Assembly (NCBI GenBank): GCA_029931535.1
Contig: JAQPZY010001675.1
Coordinates: 8,240,001 to 8,304,000, forward strand
Reading direction: 5' to 3'
DNA from: Margaritifera margaritifera
Taxonomy: Eukaryota; Mollusca; Bivalvia; Unionida; Margaritiferidae
Length of the DNA: 64,000 nt
Positions 58,839 to 64,000 of the stretch are shown in pieces (positions within the stretch are counted from its first letter, which is position 1; every line of letters starts with the position of its first letter). The translations under genes and the position numbers were made by a program. The notes beneath the pieces were generated by a model. It worked only from the letters and a program-made list of their open reading frames with translations, was not told the origin of the DNA and ran no database searches.

Positions 58839-58839
58839 T

Positions 58840-59720
58840 TGTACAACTAAGGTCTAGGTCCAGTTCCATTTTCACCTTCTTTCATTAAATTTGAGTTACA
58901 GCCCCTGCTTGACTTAAAGTTTGCCTTAGCATAATGAATTATGTTTCTGCTCAAACCATTTTGAAGGACAGAAAATACTGAAATCAAATTGGCTTTTTAT
59001 TGGAAATGCAGGTCAAGTTCAGTTTTCATCTATTTATGTAAACATTTGACCGAGTCACAGCTGTTATTTAACTTGTTTTGCCATTCATTATGGAAATAAT
59101 ATTACCATATATTGTCATATTATGCATGTAATAACTGATGCTATAAAGTGAGACAGGAAATGGGGAGGGGAGGGAGGAATAATAGTGCTATAATCTTTTT
59201 TGCAGCAGAAATCAAGTGGTCTATCCCAAGCTTTGAAAATATTTGAAATCACTGATCAAGTTCTGTGATCTTGCAGCATGTGGATATAAATTGCTGATGT
59301 AATCCCTGGCCAGTGTACCTTTCTTGAGCATTATAACTGGGAGAAAATACCCAATGCAAATTTGTAGAAATCATTATTTAGTAGTACGATTGAAATATAA
59401 GTTGTCAGTTCATACTTTTTTTTAGAGAGATACATTGTAAGTTGTCTGTTTGTCTTTTTACATGCAGAAAATACTTGTAATCTGACTTTGCACAAATTTT
59501 ATCTTAAAAAAGTTTGAGTTGAAGTTATTCTTAAAAGAAGATTGTTTATTGAATGAGGACTAAGTTTTAAATTCCGTTTCCACTTAATAACTTTGAAAGA
59601 CATCATGGATTGAAACCAAATTTGGTATGGAGCTTTATATTCAAAAGACCAAAAAGCCAAGGTTGATTTTCACCTTTTCTGTAAAAACATTTGACAGATT
59701 TGTAGTCTTTTGGTCTTGCA
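58840..59720. repeat. Dispersed repeat flanking the 32-bp array
   Basis: Two diverged units: 'ggtctaggtccagttccatt' + 'ttcacctt' near 58850-58880 and 'gattgaaaccaaatttggta' + 'tggagcttt' ... 'gttgattttcaccttttctg' near 59610-59680. It belongs to the same kind of degenerate repeats as elsewhere in the introns. Confidence 0.5.
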
Positions 59721-60039
59721 CATTTGACGTGTCTTCAACCAAGATTTCTCCAATTAAGCCATCTTAGTGGGGGCAACCAAGTCCTCTGGACAATTTCTAG
59801 TCTAAAATTGAAATGGATCAGAATTATATAGTGTTTTTTAATAGCTCTGTTGCAAGTAGGCAATAGACTATCAGTACATGGTGTTCCAATGATGTGTGGA
59901 GGAATCAAGAAAGTGTCTTTAGGGAACATAATTATACTACTTATAATATGAGCCAATGATTGAAAAGAATTATTACGGCACGATTTGTAGGTAAATTTTA
60001 CTATTGCCTTGTTATGAAAATGAAATATTTCCCTCGCAT

Positions 60040-60316
60040 GATGGACTATTGCTCTCATGTGATAGACTGTTGCTGTCACCTGATGGACTATTGCTCTCAT
60101 GTGATAGACTGTTGCGGTCACATGATGGACTATTGCTCTCATGTGATGGACTATTGCTCTCATGTGATGGACTGTTGCTCTCATGTGATGGAATATTGCT
60201 CTCACGTGATGGACTATTCATCTCACATGATGGATTATTGCTCTCATTTGATGGACTATTGCTTTCATGTGATGGTCTCATGTGATAGACTCTTCTTCTT
60301 ATGTGATGGACTATTA
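60040..60316. repeat. 21-bp minisatellite of TCATGTGA palindromes, ~13 units
   Basis: Unit 'gatggactattgctctcatg' + t, seven codons long, so frames are open on both strands (up to 128 codons). Most units carry the 8-bp palindrome TCATGTGA or a one-base variant (tcacatga, tcacgtga). Confidence 0.95.
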
Positions 60317-60714
60317 TTTCCTTTGCCTTACATAAAGCATCTATGATGTCACATCAGGGCATGTCACCAAAGAAAAAAGCATGAAATGAAGCCAGTTTGA
60401 GCTTTAATGCAGTAATTTCTTATTCTTGAGGAAAAGTTCTCACTTTTTAATTGTATAAATGTAGATATATGTAAATATACAGTGACTAGACTCTTGAGCA
60501 AGTAATATTGTTGGCCCTCATGTGTATGACTAAGATGACTAAGATTCTGGATTTAGTGACTAGTGTACTCCTCTACTATGTTGGGCAATAGTCACAAAAT
60601 CTAGCTCCCTAGTCACATATATAGAGACAAAGAAATATTGCTGTTGCTATTGGATGTAGTCATTATATTTATACTAGTGCAATTAAGCTTAGATTGAACA
60701 AATATTCAGGCCTC

Positions 60715-60860
60715 ATATCATAAGGAAAAGAGGCAGCATTGCTGTTGTGCTATTGAGTAAGGCACCTAACCTGTACACCCAGCTGTAAATGAGTACCAGC
60801 ACCAGCTGGGAGGTTAACCTTTGATGGACTTGTGTCCCATCTCGGAGAGTTGATGTACTC
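60715..60860. mobile_element. SINE body fragment in intron 10
   Basis: 'ctattgagtaaggcacctaa' + 'cctgtacacccagctgtaaa' + 'tgagtaccagca' is a typical animal SINE body/tail block ('caaggcacttaaccc', 'cagctgtaaatgggtacc'). No box A or B is visible. Confidence 0.5.
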
Positions 60861-60986
60861 AGTAGTTTCACAGCATGGAAAACAACTTTGAATAAGGTCT
60901 GGTAAGCCAGTAATTTCATGCTAGGGAAGACTGTAAATGTATGACAAAAAATAGTTGAACTTACTCTTATGTGTATTATTTTCCAG

Positions 60987-61059
60987 GCACATGGGAGCAA
61001 AGGAGTTGTCAGCATGATTGCTAACTCTAAGGTGGATCAGCTGATTTCTGCTGGGAAAG
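60987..61059 (+). CDS. WDR97: WD40 gene exon 11
   Basis: Residues 550-573 plus one base; acceptor ttattttccag, donor AAAG|GTAAAA. AHGSKGVVSMIANSKVDQLI + SAGK is the first half of a WD repeat, which exon 12 completes as DNIIKVW. Confidence 0.9.
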
Positions 61060-62089
61060 GTAAAATACAGTCAATCACAAGATGTGGGTGACATTTATTT
61101 CACTTTATATATTATAGCATCATTAATTTAAATAACCAGACCCTCCGATTTTCTCAACACCATATTTTTAAAATGTTTGATAATTATACATCAAATTCAA
61201 GTACTAACAACTTAATGAAAGTGCTCCCCATAGCTCAGCTGTTTGTGATCCGGTGGAGCTAACTAAAGCACCTGAGGAAATTACTGAACTTGTATTGACA
61301 ACCATACACCCTTGTACATGCTAGAACTGTGTATTAAAACTCTGGGAAAACAAAAGTACAAAAACAAGAGCATTACTGCTTTGGTATCAACATCATACTT
61401 GGAAGGCATTGATATTTTTAAATTGTTAATTTTAAAATTGTATGTCCCAAATTAATCAATATTATTTTCTTTCCTTGTGTTTGTGTTTTTATGCAGGTAA
61501 TCCATCGTGTATCTATCTATCCTACAGGGTTCTCAATAGTACAGGAGTTAAGCACTGGCTTTACACCTCATTTTCTCAAGTTCTCAAATTATTGAAAGCT
61601 TGCAATCTTTTAATACTGTTTCACCACATGATGTATGATAAATTCACATAAATACATACCATACATGTATAAGAATCATACATAATTTGTTAATTTCAAA
61701 CACTGTCCAGAACTTAAGGGAAGATTTCAGACCCACGAGGGAATCCTGAGAATTCAGATTAATTTTGTGAGTGTTATAAGTAACCATTGGAGCTTAGAAA
61801 ACCATTAATCCTGGCAGTGTGATCAGAGATTTTAATTAAGATTCTTATTTTTTTGCACTCAAAGAAAGCATTAAGAAAATAGGCAGAACGATTTTTAAAA
61901 AAAAATGCTTATCATTTACATGATATTCTGCTATAATTCATCCCTCAGCTTGTAATGTTGTCAATTACTGGAAAGTAAACATTAAGCAGGGCATCAAGTA
62001 TTTAAAAAGAAATTTCAAGTATAACAATGCAATATTGATCATTGAAAAAGTCTCCACTTTTGTACTATCTGCGCTTATCACACTGAAAT
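61060..62089. other. Intron 11, nothing recognised
   Basis: AT-rich, no repeat or coding sequence recognised; same for 62700-63834. Confidence 0.4.
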
Positions 62090-62690
62090 ACTCACTCATA
62101 CTGAAATACTCACTTATCACACTGAAATGCTCACTTATCACACTGAAATACTTATCACACTGAAATACTTGTCATACTGAAATACTCACTTGTCATACTG
62201 AAATACTCACTTATACTGAAATACTTATCATACTGAAATGCTCATCATACTGAAATACTCACTTATCACACTGAAATACTCACTTATCACACTGTAATAC
62301 TTATCACACTGAAATACTTATCACACTGAAATACTGATACTGTAATACTCACTTATCAGACTTAAGTGCTCACTTATACTGAAATACTCACTTATCACAC
62401 TGAAATACTTATCACACTGAAATGCTCACTTATACTGAAATACTCACTTATCACACTGAAATACTCACTTATCACACTGAAATACTTAATTATTACACTG
62501 AAATGCTCACTTTTCACACTGAAATACTTATCATACTGAAATACTTTTTATTGAAATACTCACCTATCAGACTGAAATACTCACTTATGACAATTAAATA
62601 CTCACTTATGACACTGAAATACTCATATATTATACTGAAATACTTATGACACTGAAATACTCACTTATCATCCTGAAATATTTACTTATA
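62090..62690. repeat. 17/21-bp minisatellite, ~33 units
   Basis: Long unit 'actgaaatactcacttatca' + c and short unit 'actgaaatacttatcac' are interspersed, so the array mixes two lengths. The 75-codon open frame at 62422 is an artefact. Confidence 0.95.
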
Positions 62691-63834
62691 ACAGTAATGT
62701 GTCAGAATGATCCTGTATTGCCATGTACCAGTTGATTGCTGGTGACAGTTTGGGATAATTTCCAATTTAGAAATGCATTAAAAATCCTGTTTAACAATTC
62801 TGGCAATATACAACATCTAAGCTTTATTCAAAGAATAGTCAAAAATTTCCATTCTTCATATCTGGAATGTCAAAGTGATTACCGGAATTGTCTGGTGTAA
62901 TGACTTTGAGAATGCCATGCTTTCATGGCTAACATGCCATTCTGTTATGGTCAAGTTGAAATCGTCATAATGGAAGAAATGAACCAATCCTGGTTTGTGT
63001 GGTCCAGTACCAGAACTTACATCAAATAAATCACGCAAATAATTACATTACAATGGATGTAAATTCAAATAATATACAATACACATGAACTGAGAGTATT
63101 ATTTAATGCTGGGTTATTATTTTTCTTGAAATAAAGTGATATGCTCTCTGAATGTTTTATGATGATGTTTCATCTAGAAGTTAAATAATCTGGTTTAAAG
63201 GAATGGTTTCACTTTGCTATTATTACCTGCAACGTAATAAAATAGTGAAGTCAGTACACACAGTTTTTGATGATTTGACTCAAAAATGACAAGGTCATAT
63301 ACAAGAATGAGCCCATCTCCCACTTGTTGAAAATTATATTAGGCTGGACCCCTGGTGTTATCATTTGAGAAATACAATATCTGCATATGAAACCAAAATT
63401 GTATGGTGTGGAAAATTCTGTACATGTTGTCAGCCTGTGATAGGTATAAATATATGATCAATTGCAAATTATTTTTATATTACTTATAAAAAATGTTTAC
63501 TTGCAATAAGAAATGTGCTCAGTAAGTACCATTGCAATGCAAATACCAGATACTGAGTGATTTCATTGTTGTTTTTTTTTTTGTGAGTTTATGACCAGGT
63601 AAAAGATGACAATAAGTTGACCTTGTGGAAATTCAAGAAATTAAATACTGTATTTAATAGGTGTTAATGAATCGTCCAACAAACTTATCCAAACAAAAAC
63701 ATTATACATGCATTTTTTCCAAAAATCTAAAATATTCCCTTATAGGTTATTTGAAAATAGCTTGTGGTATGAAATTGCCTGCATCATACCAGCTGGAACT
63801 AAATGGCTTGTGTAACAAAGTGTAATATTTTCAG

Positions 63835-64000
63835 ACAACATCATCAAGGTGTGGAGGGTGTATCCATTTGCTCAGGAGGCACTGGCACCATTGATGTCCT
63901 TTTACTGTGCTCACCTTCCCCTACACATGACCATGATCAAAACCAACCTGTGTGTGGCTTTCCAGGACCACTCCACTGCCACATTCAGCATTGTCATCTA
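63835..64000 (+). CDS. WDR97: WD40 gene exon 12 (cut by window edge)
   Basis: Completes residue 574 (GAC) and continues to residue 628 plus two bases. Acceptor aatattttcag. DNIIKVWRVYPFAQEALAPL then SFYCAHLPLHMTMIKTNLCV and AFQDHSTATFSIVI, the start of the next blade. No donor or stop is seen, so the gene continues. Confidence 0.9.

Larger units (their letters stand above)
26621..64000 (+). other. WDR97: WDR97-like WD40-repeat gene, 12 exons, runs off the right edge
   Basis: Twelve exons with GT-AG borders and matching phases give 628 codons, still open at base 64000. N-terminal 180 residues: a basic helical stretch, then a beta-rich segment. From about residue 190 there is a WD40 propeller with repeats at about 263-290, 298-333, 395-425, 441-460, 505-545 and 555-585. 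The run from exon 4 to exon 6 (WAFRYGARHLIPRK, KDLHERAITAIAFFNPLKYL, GTIKVWDSKW, SASLDCTIRVWNLDT) is what I associate with WDR97-like proteins, large cilia/flagella-associated WD40 proteins. That family call rests on recall rather than a search, so a different axonemal WD40 family remains possible. Introns: 925, 712, 1217, 7155, 986, 4403, 847, 7918, 4516, 3997 and 2775 bp. They are filled with mobile elements and minisatellites. Confidence 0.6.

Noticed and set aside
57916..58875. Overlapping minus-strand open frames of 218, 306 and 319 codons
   Set aside because: They read the same 32-bp minisatellite in three frames; the unit simply lacks stops. No start context, domain or codon bias.
60012..60346. 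Open frames of 89-128 codons on both strands
   Set aside because: Readings of the 21-bp array.
14336..62690. CRISPR arrays
   Set aside because: The arrays are direct tandem repeats without unique spacers, and the genome is eukaryotic.
1..64000. tRNA or rRNA genes
   Set aside because: Box A/B matches found belong to SINEs with no intact cloverleaf; no rRNA-like sequence seen.

Overview
The window is AT-rich, intron-rich animal DNA. It holds no bacterial-style gene packing. The CR1/L2-like and L1/Tx1-like LINEs, a DIRS-type retroelement, tRNA-SINEs, TIR/MITE elements, many minisatellites and several dispersed families with ~145-bp units together suggest a lophotrochozoan invertebrate, most likely a mollusc. 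The species cannot be fixed from the sequence alone.

Two host genes can be supported. (1) On the minus strand, 1771-2055 is one clean internal exon of an RNF34/RFFL (rififylin)-type E3 ubiquitin ligase: the second half of the FYVE-like zinc finger plus the SAP-like helical domain. (2) On the plus strand, from about 26.6 kb to beyond the right edge, lies a WD40-repeat gene that I assign to a WDR97-like (cilia/flagella-type) protein. Twelve exons join with consistent phases into 628 codons, still open at base 64000. Its 5' end may lie near 25.26-25.32 kb, where a CRE palindrome and an ATGGCGGA motif sit close together.

Layout. 0.3-1.5 kb: degenerate ~145-bp repeats, then the RNF34-like exon. 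2.4-6.0 kb: foldback, TIR and MITE elements. 6.0-13.3 kb: a decayed but nearly full-length L1/Tx1-like LINE, split by a 1.77-kb DNA transposon whose removal restores the LINE codons. 13.3-14.05 kb: hAT transposase remnants. 14.3-19.3 kb: minisatellite, SINE and ~145-bp repeats. 20.5-24.8 kb: a 575-bp foldback and a ~2.9-kb TIR element. 26.6-64 kb: the WD40 gene. Its introns hold three LINE fragments with recognisable coding, weaker LINE remnants, a DIRS element, a 1.07-kb foldback, SINEs and at least ten tandem arrays (21-90 bp units).

The repeats, not the genes, are the unusual part. Several sequence-unrelated families share a ~145-bp period. A minisatellite has grown in frame out of a LINE reverse-transcriptase sequence and gained a higher-order structure. 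Two tandem arrays each iterate a tRNA-like box A module. A short palindrome family centred on catagacccagatctgc recurs across the window. I found no convincing new protein-coding system.
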